This document shows, piece by piece, positions 35,044 through 44,966 of a DNA stretch of 51,775 nucleotides. The translations under genes and the position numbers were made by a program. How positions within the stretch are numbered: the first letter of the stretch is position 1; every line of letters begins with the position of its first letter. Origin of the DNA: Actinomycetota bacterium (lineage in GTDB: Bacteria > Actinomycetota > Actinomycetes > Actinomycetales > Microbacteriaceae); contig SXMH01000039.1 of the NCBI GenBank assembly GCA_005777405.1, positions 1 to 51,775 on the forward strand, read 5' to 3'. The notes beneath the pieces are model-generated. The model was given only the letters and a program-made list of their open reading frames with translations, was not told where the DNA came from and ran no database searches.

Positions 35044-36486
35044 GTGACTTTCTCAGACCTGGGGGTCGAGGCCGATCTGGTCGATGCCCTCGCCAGCAAG
35101 GGCATCATCGAGCCCTTCCCCATTCAGACCCAGACCATTCCGCTCGCGCTCTCCGGCCAAGACATCATCGGCCAAGCGAAGACCGGCACCGGCAAGACCT
35201 TCGGGTTCGGCCTTCCGCTCATCCAGCGTCTCGGCGGCGACCCCGCTCCCGGCGTCAAGGCGCTCGTCGTCGTGCCGACGCGCGAGCTGTGCGTGCAGGT
35301 CACCGAAGACCTCGAGCTCGCAGCCTCGAACCGACCCACCAAGATCGTGTCGATCTACGGCGGCAAGGCCTACGAAGGCCAGGTCGAACAGCTCAAGGCG
35401 GGCGCGCAGATCGTGGTCGGCACCCCCGGCCGTCTGCTCGACCTCGCGAGCCAGCGCCTGCTCTCGCTCGCCGACGTGCAGGTCATGGTGCTCGATGAGG
35501 CCGACAAGATGCTCGACCTCGGGTTCTTGCCCGACATCGAGAAGCTCTTCTCGCAGACCAAGCCCACGCGCCACACCATGCTCTTCTCGGCGACCATGCC
35601 CGGCCCCATCGTCGCGCTCGCACGCCGCTTCATGACGAAGCCCATCCACATCCGCGCGACCGACCCCGACGAAGGCCTCACGCAGGCCAACATCAAGCAC
35701 GTCGTCTACCGGGCGCACGCGCTCGACAAGGACGAGGTCATCGGCCGCATCCTGCAGGCCGAGGGCCGCGGCAAGACCGTCATCTTCACGCGCACGAAGC
35801 GCGCCGCCGCCAAGCTCGTCGAAGAGCTTGGCGACCGTGGCTACAACGCCGGCGCCGTGCACGGCGACATGAGCCAAGAGGCGCGCGAGCGCTCGATGGC
35901 CGCCTTCAAGGCGGGCAAACGCGACGTGCTCATCGCGACCGATGTGGCCGCTCGTGGCATCGACGTCAACGACGTCACGCACGTCATCAACCACACGGTG
36001 CCCGACGACCACGACACCTACCTGCACCGTGCCGGCCGCACCGGCCGCGCGGGCAAGACCGGCATCGCCGTGACCTTCGTCGACTGGGCAGACATGCACA
36101 AGTGGGCGCTCATCAACCGTGCGCTCGAGATGGGCATTCCTGAGCCGGTCGAGACCTATTCGTCATCGCCCCACCTCTATGCCGATCTCGACATTCCCGA
36201 AGGCTCGAAGGGGCGACTCAAGGCAACCCCCATTCCTCGCGTCGAGAAAGAAGCCGCTCGTCCCCCGCGCGAACGCAGCCGTGGTGGCAGTGGCTCGACG
36301 GGCGGCGGCCGCAGCAGCGGTGCACCGAGCGGCGCCGGTCGTTCTGAGGCGGGTAGCTCGGCAGGCACTGCGAGCTCCGAGGGCGAGCGCACTGGCGCAC
36401 CTCGTCGGCGTCGGCGTCGTCGTTCGGGCGGCTCAGGCGGAGCATCCGGAGCCGGATCGACGACCGGCACGTCGGCTGCAGAGTAG
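35044..36486 (+). CDS. DEAD-box ATP-dependent RNA helicase, RhlE-like
   Basis: AKTGTGKTFGFGLPL, VMVLDEADKMLDLGF, LFSATMPG, TDVAARGIDVNDVTHVINHTVP, HRAGRTGRAGKTG. Confidence 0.95.
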   Translation: MTFSDLGVEADLVDALASKGIIEPFPIQTQTIPLALSGQDIIGQAKTGTGKTFGFGLPLIQRLGGDPAPGVKALVVVPTRELCVQVTEDLELAASNRPTKIVSIYGGKAYEGQVEQLKAGAQIVVGTPGRLLDLASQRLLSLADVQVMVLDEADKMLDLGFLPDIEKLFSQTKPTRHTMLFSATMPGPIVALARRFMTKPIHIRATDPDEGLTQANIKHVVYRAHALDKDEVIGRILQAEGRGKTVIFTRTKRAAAKLVEELGDRGYNAGAVHGDMSQEARERSMAAFKAGKRDVLIATDVAARGIDVNDVTHVINHTVPDDHDTYLHRAGRTGRAGKTGIAVTFVDWADMHKWALINRALEMGIPEPVETYSSSPHLYADLDIPEGSKGRLKATPIPRVEKEAARPPRERSRGGSGSTGGGRSSGAPSGAGRSEAGSSAGTASSEGERTGAPRRRRRRRSGGSGGASGAGSTTGTSAAE

Positions 36487-36493
36487 CGTTCCC

Positions 36494-36514
36494 TCTCGCG
36501 CATGAGGCGCGAGA
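36494..36514 (+). terminator. stem-loop downstream of RNA helicase gene
   Basis: TCTCGCGC-atgag-GCGCGAGA, perfect 8-bp stem 8 bp after stop codon; no T-tract. Confidence 0.5.
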
Positions 36515-36574
36515 AGAGCACACTTATCGCAACGGCCGAGCGCCCGCCCGGTCGCCTCGCGATCGGAGGTCGTC

Positions 36575-37204
36575 ATGACCCGCTCCGCTGCCCAGCCCGC
36601 CCCCACGGCCGCGTCGTTCATCGCTCTCGCGGCAGCGTCGCTCGCGCTGCTCTCCGGCTGCATGTCGGGCAGCGGCGCCGGTGAACCTCAAGAGCCCGCT
36701 CCCGCCGAGTCAGAGCCGCAGCTGCCCGCCGACGGACTCGGCGACACTGACTGCGTCGTCGGCCAATGGGGGCTCGTCATGGCCGATTACCGGCTGCAGT
36801 CAGAGCAGTACCTGCTCGGCCTCGGCGTGCCCATCACCGAGTTCGACATGCTCGGCGGTCAGACGCTCACGATCACTCCCGACGGGATGCTCTCGGTGGC
36901 GACCAATATCAGAACGAGCGGAGTCATCGTGGCCGGCGACACCTCGGTGCCGATCAGCGTGACGACCGACGAGACAGCGACGGGTGAGTGGGGCTGGGAC
37001 GCGACCGATGCGAGCGGTGGACTGCTCGAGGTGGCGGAGTGGCAAGTGGTCGACACGAGCACGGTGGGGCAAGGGCTCGAAGGGCTCGAGGTGCCGCCTC
37101 CGCGCTTCGAGGGCGAGAACGCCATGCTGCTCGTCAATTGCGACGCTGAGACGATGCTCTTGCAAGGCGGCGGGCCGCTCGTCGCCCTCTTCGAGAGGCT
37201 CTGA
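36575..37204 (+). CDS. putative secreted lipoprotein
   Basis: 209 aa; hydrophobic signal and lipobox-like LALLSGC. Confidence 0.72.
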   Translation: MTRSAAQPAPTAASFIALAAASLALLSGCMSGSGAGEPQEPAPAESEPQLPADGLGDTDCVVGQWGLVMADYRLQSEQYLLGLGVPITEFDMLGGQTLTITPDGMLSVATNIRTSGVIVAGDTSVPISVTTDETATGEWGWDATDASGGLLEVAEWQVVDTSTVGQGLEGLEVPPPRFEGENAMLLVNCDAETMLLQGGGPLVALFERL

Positions 37205-37293
37205 CGAGCGCGAGCCCGGGTCGAGCATCCACCACCCGCACGATCGGCGGCAGCGCCGGGAATGACGGTGCGAGGGAGTAAGTTGGGCTCCCT

Positions 37294-38844
37294 ATGGCTA
37301 CCGCACCACACTCGCCTGAGAGCGCGACCACCCCCTCTCCTTCGTCCACCGTCACCGACGCGCAGCGACGCGTCGTGCTTGGCGTGCTCATCGGTTCTGC
37401 CTTCGTGGTGATTCTCAACGAGACGCTCATGGGTGTCGCCATTCCTCGCTTCATCGAGGTCTTCGGCATCACCGCGACCGCCGCCCAGTGGCTCACGACA
37501 GCCTTCATGCTCACGCTCGCCGTCGTCATTCCCATCACGGGCTACCTGCTGCAGCGCTTCAGCACGCGGGCGCTCTTCGTCACCGCCATGACCCTCTTTA
37601 CGACGGGCACGCTCATGGGCGCCCTGGCTCCGGTCTTCGAGCTGCTCGTCGTCGCTCGCGTGGTGCAGGCGAGCGGCACGGCCATCGTCATGCCCATGCT
37701 CTTCACGACGGTCTTCGCGCTCGTCGCTCCTGAGCGCCGCGGGCAAGTCATCGGCACGGTCTCGACCGTCATCGCGGTCGCACCCGCCGTCGGCCCGAGC
37801 CTCTCGGGTCTCATCCTCAGCTTCGCCGACTGGCACTGGCTCTTCATCACGATGTTGCCGCTCACGACCACCGCGCTCATCATCGGCGCCGTGCGCATGG
37901 TCGACGTGAGCGAGCGACGTGGCACGCGACTGGATGTTCTCAGCGTGCTGCTCTCGATTCCTGGTTTCGGCGGTCTCGTGCTCGGCCTCGCCCAGCTCGG
38001 CGAAGGCGGGCGGGCAGAATCCGGCGGGTCTGCGTCGGGTGGCGAGAGCACCGCGGCCGACCCGGTCGTGACCGGCATCATCGCGCTCGCCGTCGGAGTG
38101 GTGGCACTCGCGCTCTTTGTGCTGCGCCAGCTGCGGCTGCAGCGACGCGACGCCGCGCTGCTCGACTTGCGTACCTTCGGGCAGCGGCAGTTCGCCCTCT
38201 CGATCGGCATCATCACTGTCGCATCGATGGCGCTGTTCGGCGCGATCATCATCATTCCGCTCTACGTGCAAGAGGTGCTCGGCGCCTCACCGCTCGTCTC
38301 GGGCCTCATCATCCTTCCCGGTGCGCTCTTGCAGGGCCTCCTTGCCCCGATCATCGGGCGTCGCTACGACCGGGTCGGGCCGCGTTCGCTCGTCATCCCC
38401 GGTATCGCGCTCATGGCGACGACGCTCTGGGTCATGTCGATGTTCTCGGAAGCCACGCCGATCTGGTTCGTCGCCATCGCCAACATCGGCGTGAGCTTGG
38501 GCCTCGCGCTGCTGTTCACGCCGTTGCTCACCAACGGTCTCGCGGCGCTGCGTCCGCAGCTCAACCCGCACGGCTCGGCGATCGTCGGCACGGTACAGCA
38601 AGTGGCCGGTGCTGCCGGCATTGCGCTGTTCCTCTCGGTGGCAGCCGCTGTCGCACCGCCCACCGGCGACGCATCGATCACAGGAGACGGCGTGCGCGCC
38701 GCGTTCACCGTGGCTGCGGTGCTCGCCACGGCGATCATTCCGCTCGTGCTCCTCGTGCGCTGGGAGCGCGGCGGTTCGCCCCGCGGCGGGGCGCCTGTGC
38801 CCACAGAAGCCGGCGCGGCGGCCGCACCGGTGCAGGAGCCTTAA
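37294..38844 (+). CDS. MFS transporter, DHA2 (14-TM) drug efflux family
   Basis: 516 aa; many TM segments; VIGTVSTVIAVAPAVGPSLSGLIL motif C-like. Confidence 0.9.
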   Translation: MATAPHSPESATTPSPSSTVTDAQRRVVLGVLIGSAFVVILNETLMGVAIPRFIEVFGITATAAQWLTTAFMLTLAVVIPITGYLLQRFSTRALFVTAMTLFTTGTLMGALAPVFELLVVARVVQASGTAIVMPMLFTTVFALVAPERRGQVIGTVSTVIAVAPAVGPSLSGLILSFADWHWLFITMLPLTTTALIIGAVRMVDVSERRGTRLDVLSVLLSIPGFGGLVLGLAQLGEGGRAESGGSASGGESTAADPVVTGIIALAVGVVALALFVLRQLRLQRRDAALLDLRTFGQRQFALSIGIITVASMALFGAIIIIPLYVQEVLGASPLVSGLIILPGALLQGLLAPIIGRRYDRVGPRSLVIPGIALMATTLWVMSMFSEATPIWFVAIANIGVSLGLALLFTPLLTNGLAALRPQLNPHGSAIVGTVQQVAGAAGIALFLSVAAAVAPPTGDASITGDGVRAAFTVAAVLATAIIPLVLLVRWERGGSPRGGAPVPTEAGAAAAPVQEP

Positions 38845-38851
38845 ACCGTCG

Positions 38852-39703
38852 CTAAGCCCGCACGGGCGGCACGCCACTGGTGGCGGCGATGATGCGGTCG
38901 AGCGCCTCGGGGCTCGTCGAGTTCTCGGCGAGGCGATTGGGCTTGCCCTCGCCGTGATAATCGCTCGAGCCCGTGACGACGAGGTCGAACCGCGCAGCGA
39001 GCTCAAGCAATCGCTCGCGCCCCGCCGTGGTGTTCTCGCGGTGACCGACCTCGAGACCGACGAGTCCGGCATCGACGAGTCGGGCGAGGTCGCGCTCTTC
39101 GACGACCGCTTCGCGACCGCGCGTGGCGGGGTGGGCAAGCACGGCAGCGCCACCCGCTTGAGTGATCATCGTCACCCCACGCAACACCGTCGGCGCCTCG
39201 TGCGGCAGGTAGTAGCCGCCGCTGAAGTGCAGTATCGACTCGAACGCCGCACTGCGGGTGGGCACCACTCCGCGGGCCACGAGAGCGTCGGCGATGTGGG
39301 GGCGGCCGATCGTGGTGCCGCCGCTCTGGGCCAGCACGTCATCCCAGCTCACGGGATAGTCTTCGGCGAGCCGCGCGACCATGCGCTCGGCGCGCGTGAG
39401 GCGGTCATCCCGAATGCGCGCGGTCTCACCCAACAGATCGGCGTTGTTCGGGTCGAAGAGATAGCCGAGCACGTGCACGCTGCGCCACTCGTGCCGCGTG
39501 CTGAGCTCGATGCCCCGCACGACCTGCAGCCCGGTGCCCGCTGCGGCGGTGAGCGCCTCGTCCCAGCCCGCCGTCGAATCGTGGTCGGTGATCGCCACTG
39601 TGTCGAGTCCGGCCGCCACCGCCGCGCGCATGAGCTGCGTCGGAGTCTCGGTGCCGTCGCTGACGCTGCTGTGCGTGTGCAGGTCGATCGGGCCGCGGGT
39701 CAC
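38852..39703 (-). CDS. PHP-domain phosphoesterase
   Basis: GPIDLHTHSSVSDGTETP, VAITDHDSTAGW, AHPATRG, GSSDYHGEGK; start may be GTG at 39703 (ORF extends to 39751). Confidence 0.88.
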   Translation of the reverse strand: MTRGPIDLHTHSSVSDGTETPTQLMRAAVAAGLDTVAITDHDSTAGWDEALTAAAGTGLQVVRGIELSTRHEWRSVHVLGYLFDPNNADLLGETARIRDDRLTRAERMVARLAEDYPVSWDDVLAQSGGTTIGRPHIADALVARGVVPTRSAAFESILHFSGGYYLPHEAPTVLRGVTMITQAGGAAVLAHPATRGREAVVEERDLARLVDAGLVGLEVGHRENTTAGRERLLELAARFDLVVTGSSDYHGEGKPNRLAENSTSPEALDRIIAATSGVPPVRA

Positions 39704-39798
39704 TGTCTCAGGGTACGCGGCGTGGAGGGAACGGATGCTCAGGGCGAGCATCCACGCATCGTGAGCCCCTCAGCCACGGCCGGTAGGCTCGCGGAACC

Positions 39799-40818
39799 AT
39801 GATCCGCCGCTTTCTCGCCGCCGTCGTGCTCGTCGGAGTCGCGGCGACCCTGCTCGTGATCGCGTGGCCGAGCCTGTTCGGACTCGCCGGAGCTCCGATC
39901 GTGGCGCAACTCGTCTCGTTGCGCGCCCTCACGGCGGCACTCGCGATCATCGCCGCCCTCGTGCTCGCCCTCATCGCCATGCTGTGGGCGGGGGCGCGCA
40001 GATTTCTCGCGGCGCTCGCGCTGTTGGCGTTGATCTTCGCGGGCATCAACGTGGCGGTGCTGTCAACCCGCGGCTTCGGCAACGAGTCGATGCCCACGCG
40101 GGCGCCAGCCGAGATCGCCGTACTCAGCTGGAACACGCTCGGCGATGCGCCCGGCGTCGAGCGCATCGCCGAGCTCGTCGTCGCGGAAGAAGCCGACATC
40201 GTCGTGCTGCCCGAAACGAGCCAAGAGACGGCCGTGGCGATCGCGGAGACGACGCGACTGTCGGGGCGCCCCATGTGGGTGTACTCGATCGCCTTCGATT
40301 ACGTGGCGAAAGCACGGTCGACGAGCGTGCTCGTGTCGGTCGACCTCGGCGAGTACCGCGTGGACGACACCGTGGGCAACACGTCGGTGCTGCCGAGCAT
40401 GGTGCTGCGGCCGGTCGACGGCTCGGGGCCGACCATCATCGGCGTGCATCCCGTGGCGCCCCTGCCCAACCTGCTCGACAGCTGGCGCAGCGACCTGCAG
40501 TGGATCGACCAGGTCTGCCGCGGCGAGCACGTCATCCTTGCGGGTGACCTCAACGCCACGGCCGATCACTTCCGCGCGGTCGACCCCACGCGCGGCAGCG
40601 CAGGTCTCGGCCTCGGCGAGTGCCTCGACGCGGCGCTGCAGACAGGCAACGGCGCTGTGGGCACGTGGCCGACGCAGTTGCCCGCGCTGCTCGGTGCGCC
40701 GATTGACCACGTCATGGCCACGCCCGACGTCACCGTGACGGGCTTCCGCGTGCTCCAGAGCGACGATGCGAGCGGTAGCGACCATCGGCCCATCGTCGCG
40801 AGGCTCATCCTCGACTAG
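39799..40818 (+). CDS. endonuclease/exonuclease/phosphatase family membrane protein
   Basis: N-terminal TM segments, VLSWNTLGDAPG, LPETSQET, ILAGDLNATADHF, GSDHRPIVA. Confidence 0.88.
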   Translation: MIRRFLAAVVLVGVAATLLVIAWPSLFGLAGAPIVAQLVSLRALTAALAIIAALVLALIAMLWAGARRFLAALALLALIFAGINVAVLSTRGFGNESMPTRAPAEIAVLSWNTLGDAPGVERIAELVVAEEADIVVLPETSQETAVAIAETTRLSGRPMWVYSIAFDYVAKARSTSVLVSVDLGEYRVDDTVGNTSVLPSMVLRPVDGSGPTIIGVHPVAPLPNLLDSWRSDLQWIDQVCRGEHVILAGDLNATADHFRAVDPTRGSAGLGLGECLDAALQTGNGAVGTWPTQLPALLGAPIDHVMATPDVTVTGFRVLQSDDASGSDHRPIVARLILD

Positions 40819-40841
40819 AGGCGCAGTGAGAGACTGGACGC

Positions 40842-42377
40842 ATGGCTGACTCGACTCCCGCCGCCGCGACCACCGCTGCCGACGCCTCTCGCGCTGCCGA
40901 CGCGCCCCGCGCCACCGAGAACCGCTCGACCACGCCGTCGAGCTCGACGTTTAAGGACTACATCTCGGGTCAGTGGGCCGAACGGCCGTCGAGCGGGGTG
41001 GTCGAGCGCGAGCAGGCTCGATTCGCGGCCGCGCGGCGTGAACGCCTGTCGCGGCTGTACCCGGGCATCCGCCTCGTTGTTCCTGCCGGCCCTGCGAAGC
41101 AGCGATCCAACGACACCGACTACCCCTACCGGGCGCACAGCGCGTTCGCGTGGCTCACCGGTTGGGGCGACGACACCGTGCCAGACAGCGTGCTCGTGTT
41201 CGAGCCCACCGAGGCCGGCCACGACGCCGCGCTGTACTTTCGCGAGGCAGCGGGGCGCGACTCTGACGAGTTCTACGCGAACCCCGAGATCGGCGAGTTC
41301 TGGACAGGCGCGCGGCCGAGCCTCAGCGATGTGGCCGTTGACCTCGGCCTGCCGACCGGCGGGCTGGATGCTCTCGACGCGGTGCTCGTCGGGCTCGAGA
41401 GCGCCGGCGCAGCTGCCGCGGTCGAGACGCTCATCGTGCGCGAAGCCGACCGCGGCCTCACCGACCGGCTCGACACCGTGCGGCTACTGGGTGGGTCAGA
41501 CGAGGTGACGACGACCCGCGATGACGAGCTCGCGCGCGACCTCAGCGAACTGCGGCTCGTGAAAGACGAGTTCGAAATCGCGGAGATGCGCCGCGCCGTC
41601 GAAGCCACGCGACTCGGCTTCAACGACATCATCGCGGCGCTGCCCGAGGTGATCGAGCACCCGCGCGGCGAGCGCCTCGTCGAGGGCACCTTCGATCGCC
41701 GCGCCCGCGCCGAGGGCAACACCGTCGGCTACTCGACCATCGCGGCGAGCGGGCCGCACGCGTGCATTCTTCACTGGACGCGCAACGACGGCCCCGTCGT
41801 CGCGGGCGACCTCATGCTCGTCGACGCCGGCGTCGAGCTCGGCAGCTACTACACCGCCGACATCACCCGCACGCTGCCGGTATCGGGAGCATTCACCGAG
41901 GTGCAGCGTCGGGTGTACGAGGCCGTGCGTGAGGCTGCTGACGCGGCGTTCGCGGTGGTGCGGCCGGGCATCCGCTTCAAGGAGGTTCACGCCGCAGCGA
42001 TGCAGGTCATCGCCGCAAAGACCGCGGAGTGGGGGCTGCTGCCGGTGAGCGCCGAAGAGAGCCTCGCGCCCGAAGCCGGCTACCACCGCCGCTACATGGT
42101 GCACGGAACCTCGCACCACCTCGGTCTCGACGTGCACGACTGCGGTCAAGCGCGGCGCGAGTTCTACGCCGACGGCATCGTCGAAGCGGGCATGGTCTTC
42201 ACGATCGAGCCCGGACTCTATTTTCAGCCCGACGACCTCACAGTGCCGGTGGAGTATCGCGGCATCGGTGTGCGCATCGAAGACGACGTGCTTGTCACGG
42301 CCGACGGGGTGGAGAACCTCTCCGCGGGCATTCCGCGCACGGCCGACGAGGTTGAGGCCTGGATGCGCCGGAGCTGA
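40842..42377 (+). CDS. pepP: Xaa-Pro aminopeptidase (M24B)
   Basis: 511 aa; LVDAGVELGSYYTADITRTLPVSG, HGTSHHLGLDVHD, FTIEPGLYF. Confidence 0.92.
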   Translation: MADSTPAAATTAADASRAADAPRATENRSTTPSSSTFKDYISGQWAERPSSGVVEREQARFAAARRERLSRLYPGIRLVVPAGPAKQRSNDTDYPYRAHSAFAWLTGWGDDTVPDSVLVFEPTEAGHDAALYFREAAGRDSDEFYANPEIGEFWTGARPSLSDVAVDLGLPTGGLDALDAVLVGLESAGAAAAVETLIVREADRGLTDRLDTVRLLGGSDEVTTTRDDELARDLSELRLVKDEFEIAEMRRAVEATRLGFNDIIAALPEVIEHPRGERLVEGTFDRRARAEGNTVGYSTIAASGPHACILHWTRNDGPVVAGDLMLVDAGVELGSYYTADITRTLPVSGAFTEVQRRVYEAVREAADAAFAVVRPGIRFKEVHAAAMQVIAAKTAEWGLLPVSAEESLAPEAGYHRRYMVHGTSHHLGLDVHDCGQARREFYADGIVEAGMVFTIEPGLYFQPDDLTVPVEYRGIGVRIEDDVLVTADGVENLSAGIPRTADEVEAWMRRS

Positions 42378-42393
42378 GAAGCCCGAAACCGGG

Positions 42394-43005
42394 TCAGGCG
42401 CGCTGGTCGGGGGTCGGCTCGGGCGTCTGGACTGACGACGACTCGGCCGGATCAGCGGGCGCGGCGGGCGAATCGCCGCCCGGGGAGGTCGACGCTGCGT
42501 TTGCGACCGGCGGCGGCCACGCTCCCGGGCCGGCGAGCAAGTGTCGTGCGCGAGCCGCATGCTGCGGGTCGACGATCACCTGGTGCACTCGCGCGAGCAC
42601 CTGATGCGTCGAGGCGAAGTCACGCCGACGACGGTTCACGGCATACGAGACGATGCTGAAGATCATGCCGAAGCCGGCACCGATGAGGGCCGCAGCGAGA
42701 ATGAACGAGAAGTCGGGCGTGGGCGAGAACAGAAACAGCAGCAGTCCGAAGAAGAGACCGAGCCACGACCCGCTCGCGGCACCCGTGAACGCCGCACGAC
42801 CGTAGGTGAGTCGACCCGTGATGCGCTCGACCGTCGTGAGATCAGTACCGACGATCGAGAGGTGCTTGATCGGAAATTCCGCTTTCGCGAGGGTGTCGAC
42901 AGCAGCTTGCGCCGCCTGGTAGGTCTCATACTCGCCGAGCACCTCGCCGCGGGGAACGGTCTGCGGTGCCGACGCTCGTCGACCAAAGGGGCTCGGTGTG
43001 CTCAC
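42394..43005 (-). CDS. general stress protein 17M-like membrane protein
   Basis: 203 aa from GTG at 43005 (VSTPSPFGRR...GEVLGEYETYQAAQAAVDTLAKAEFPIKHLSIVGTDL), TM hairpin; upstream part of ORF 42394..44550 rejected. Confidence 0.8.
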   Translation of the reverse strand: MSTPSPFGRRASAPQTVPRGEVLGEYETYQAAQAAVDTLAKAEFPIKHLSIVGTDLTTVERITGRLTYGRAAFTGAASGSWLGLFFGLLLFLFSPTPDFSFILAAALIGAGFGMIFSIVSYAVNRRRRDFASTHQVLARVHQVIVDPQHAARARHLLAGPGAWPPPVANAASTSPGGDSPAAPADPAESSSVQTPEPTPDQRA

Positions 43006-43041
43006 CAGGCCATTCTGACAGCCCGAAGATAGGCTTGCGCC

Positions 43042-44385
43042 GTGAGCTCGTCCCGCGTCTTCGTCGCCCGCCTCGCCGGGTGCGCTGTCTTCGACCCCGC
43101 GGGCGACCGAGTCGGTCGCGTTCGCGACGTGCTGGTGGTCTATCGACGCACGGATGCTCCCCGCGTCGTCGGGCTCATCGTCGAAGTGCCCGGCCGACGT
43201 CGGGTGTTCCTCTCCATCGGCCGAGTCATGAGTATGGCCAGTGGGCAAGTCATCACGACCGGTCTCATCAACCTGCGCCGCTTCGAGCAGCGCGGCGGCG
43301 AGGTGCGCGTACTCGCCGAGCTCGTCGGCCGTCGTGTCGACTTCCGCGACGGCAGCGGCACGGCGAGCATCGACGATGTCGCCATCATCGAGGCCGGGCC
43401 GGGCGAGTGGGTCGTCGATCAGCTCTTTTTGCGCAAGCCCCGCACCGTCCCCACGCCGTTCAGCAAGGGCCACACGGTCTTCGCGCGGTGGAGCGACGTC
43501 GCCGAGCAAGCAGAGTCGGGTCAACCTCAGAGCGCAGAGCAGCTCATCGCCGCCTACAGCGACCTCCTGCCCGCTGACCTGGCGACCTCGCTGCTCGAAC
43601 TGCCAGAAGGCCGCCGCAACGAAGTCGCCGAAGAATTGCCCGACGAGCGACTCGCCGACGCCCTCGAAGAGATGCCCGAGACCGCTCAGGTGCAGATCAT
43701 CTCGCAGCTCGACGATGAACGCGCCGCCGACGTGCTCGACCAGATGGAGCCCGACGACGCCGCCGACCTCATCGCGCAACTCCCGCTGCTGCGCGGCGAG
43801 CACTTGCTCGAACTCATGCAGCCCGAAGAAGCCGACGACGTGCGGTTCCTGCTGAGCTACGACGCCGACACGGCCGGCGGTCTCATGACGACCGAGCCCA
43901 TCATCGTCTCGGCCGACGCCACGGTCGCTGAAGGTCTCGCCCTCATCCGCCGCCACGAGCTTGCCCCCGCGATCGGCGCGGCCATTTGCGTCACCCTGCC
44001 GCCCTACGAGCCGCCCACCGGCCGCTTTCTCGGCATGGTGCACTTCCAGCGCATGCTGCGGTATCCCCCGCATGAACGACTCGGCACCCTTCTCGACCGC
44101 AGCGTCGAGCCGGTGACGCCCGAGACCTCTGCCGCCGAAGTGTCGCGCCGCCTCGCGAGCTACGACCTCGTCTCGCTGCCCGTCGTCGATGAGAACCACC
44201 GACTCGTCGGCGTCGTCACGATCGACGACGTGCTCGATTACTTGCTGCCCGACGACTGGCGCAGCGCCGACACCGAGTCCGACACCGTCACTCCTGCCGG
44301 CAGCGTGCCGCGACGCCGCGGTGCGACGCTGCGCGGGCCGAGTGCTCGAGGAGCGAGCGGGAGGGCATCCGATGGCCAGGCCTGA
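43042..44385 (+). CDS. MgtE N-terminal/CBS domain protein without transporter TM domain
   Basis: 447 aa; PRC-barrel-like N-terminus, MgtE_N repeats (LADALEEMPETAQVQIISQLDDERAADVLDQMEPDDAADLI), CBS pair. Confidence 0.88.
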   Translation: MSSSRVFVARLAGCAVFDPAGDRVGRVRDVLVVYRRTDAPRVVGLIVEVPGRRRVFLSIGRVMSMASGQVITTGLINLRRFEQRGGEVRVLAELVGRRVDFRDGSGTASIDDVAIIEAGPGEWVVDQLFLRKPRTVPTPFSKGHTVFARWSDVAEQAESGQPQSAEQLIAAYSDLLPADLATSLLELPEGRRNEVAEELPDERLADALEEMPETAQVQIISQLDDERAADVLDQMEPDDAADLIAQLPLLRGEHLLELMQPEEADDVRFLLSYDADTAGGLMTTEPIIVSADATVAEGLALIRRHELAPAIGAAICVTLPPYEPPTGRFLGMVHFQRMLRYPPHERLGTLLDRSVEPVTPETSAAEVSRRLASYDLVSLPVVDENHRLVGVVTIDDVLDYLLPDDWRSADTESDTVTPAGSVPRRRGATLRGPSARGASGRASDGQA

Positions 44386-44959
44386 TCGCGCGCAGCGGCG
44401 CGACGCCGCTCGCCGCGACGTGCGGCTCGACGCTCCCAAGAGCGCTCGCACGTCACTCGTGCCCCGCCTGCCCGGCGGCCGGGACCGCATGGGGCGGTTC
44501 TCGGAGGCCTTCGCGCGCGGCATGGGCACGCCGTGGTTCCTCGTGGGCATGTCGGTCTTCGTGACGGTCTGGCTCGTCTACAACTCGGTCGCACCCGTCG
44601 ACGCGCAGTTCGACCCTCGGGCGCTCAACTTCACGCTGCTGACGCTCATCCTGTCGCTGCAGGCTTCGTACGCAGCGCCGATGATCCTGCTCGCGCAGAA
44701 CCGTCAAGATGACCGCGACCGAGTGCAGATCGAGCAAGACCGCCAGCGCGCCGAACGCAACCTCGCCGACACCGAATACCTCGCGCGCGAAGTGGTCGCG
44801 CTGCGACTCGCGATGAAAGACGTCGTGACGCGCGAGACGCTGCGTGCAGAATTGCGCAGCCTGCTTGATGAGCTCGACCGCCGCGACCGTGAAGCGATGC
44901 TCGACGCGGCAGAGCACTCCGACACCGCGAGCACGCCGACGCGTGACCCGGGGCGCTGA
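44372..44959 (+). CDS. DUF1003 family membrane protein
   Basis: in-frame ATG 44372; MGTPWFLVGMSVFVTVWLVYNS...ILSLQASYAAPMILLAQNRQDDRDR. Confidence 0.9.
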   Translation: MARPDRAQRRDAARRDVRLDAPKSARTSLVPRLPGGRDRMGRFSEAFARGMGTPWFLVGMSVFVTVWLVYNSVAPVDAQFDPRALNFTLLTLILSLQASYAAPMILLAQNRQDDRDRVQIEQDRQRAERNLADTEYLAREVVALRLAMKDVVTRETLRAELRSLLDELDRRDREAMLDAAEHSDTASTPTRDPGR

Positions 44960-44966
44960 CGCGAGG

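Noticed and set aside
42394-44550. 718-aa ORF taken at full length
   Set aside because: Only 42394-43005 encodes a recognisable protein; the rest is antisense to the MgtE_N/CBS gene.
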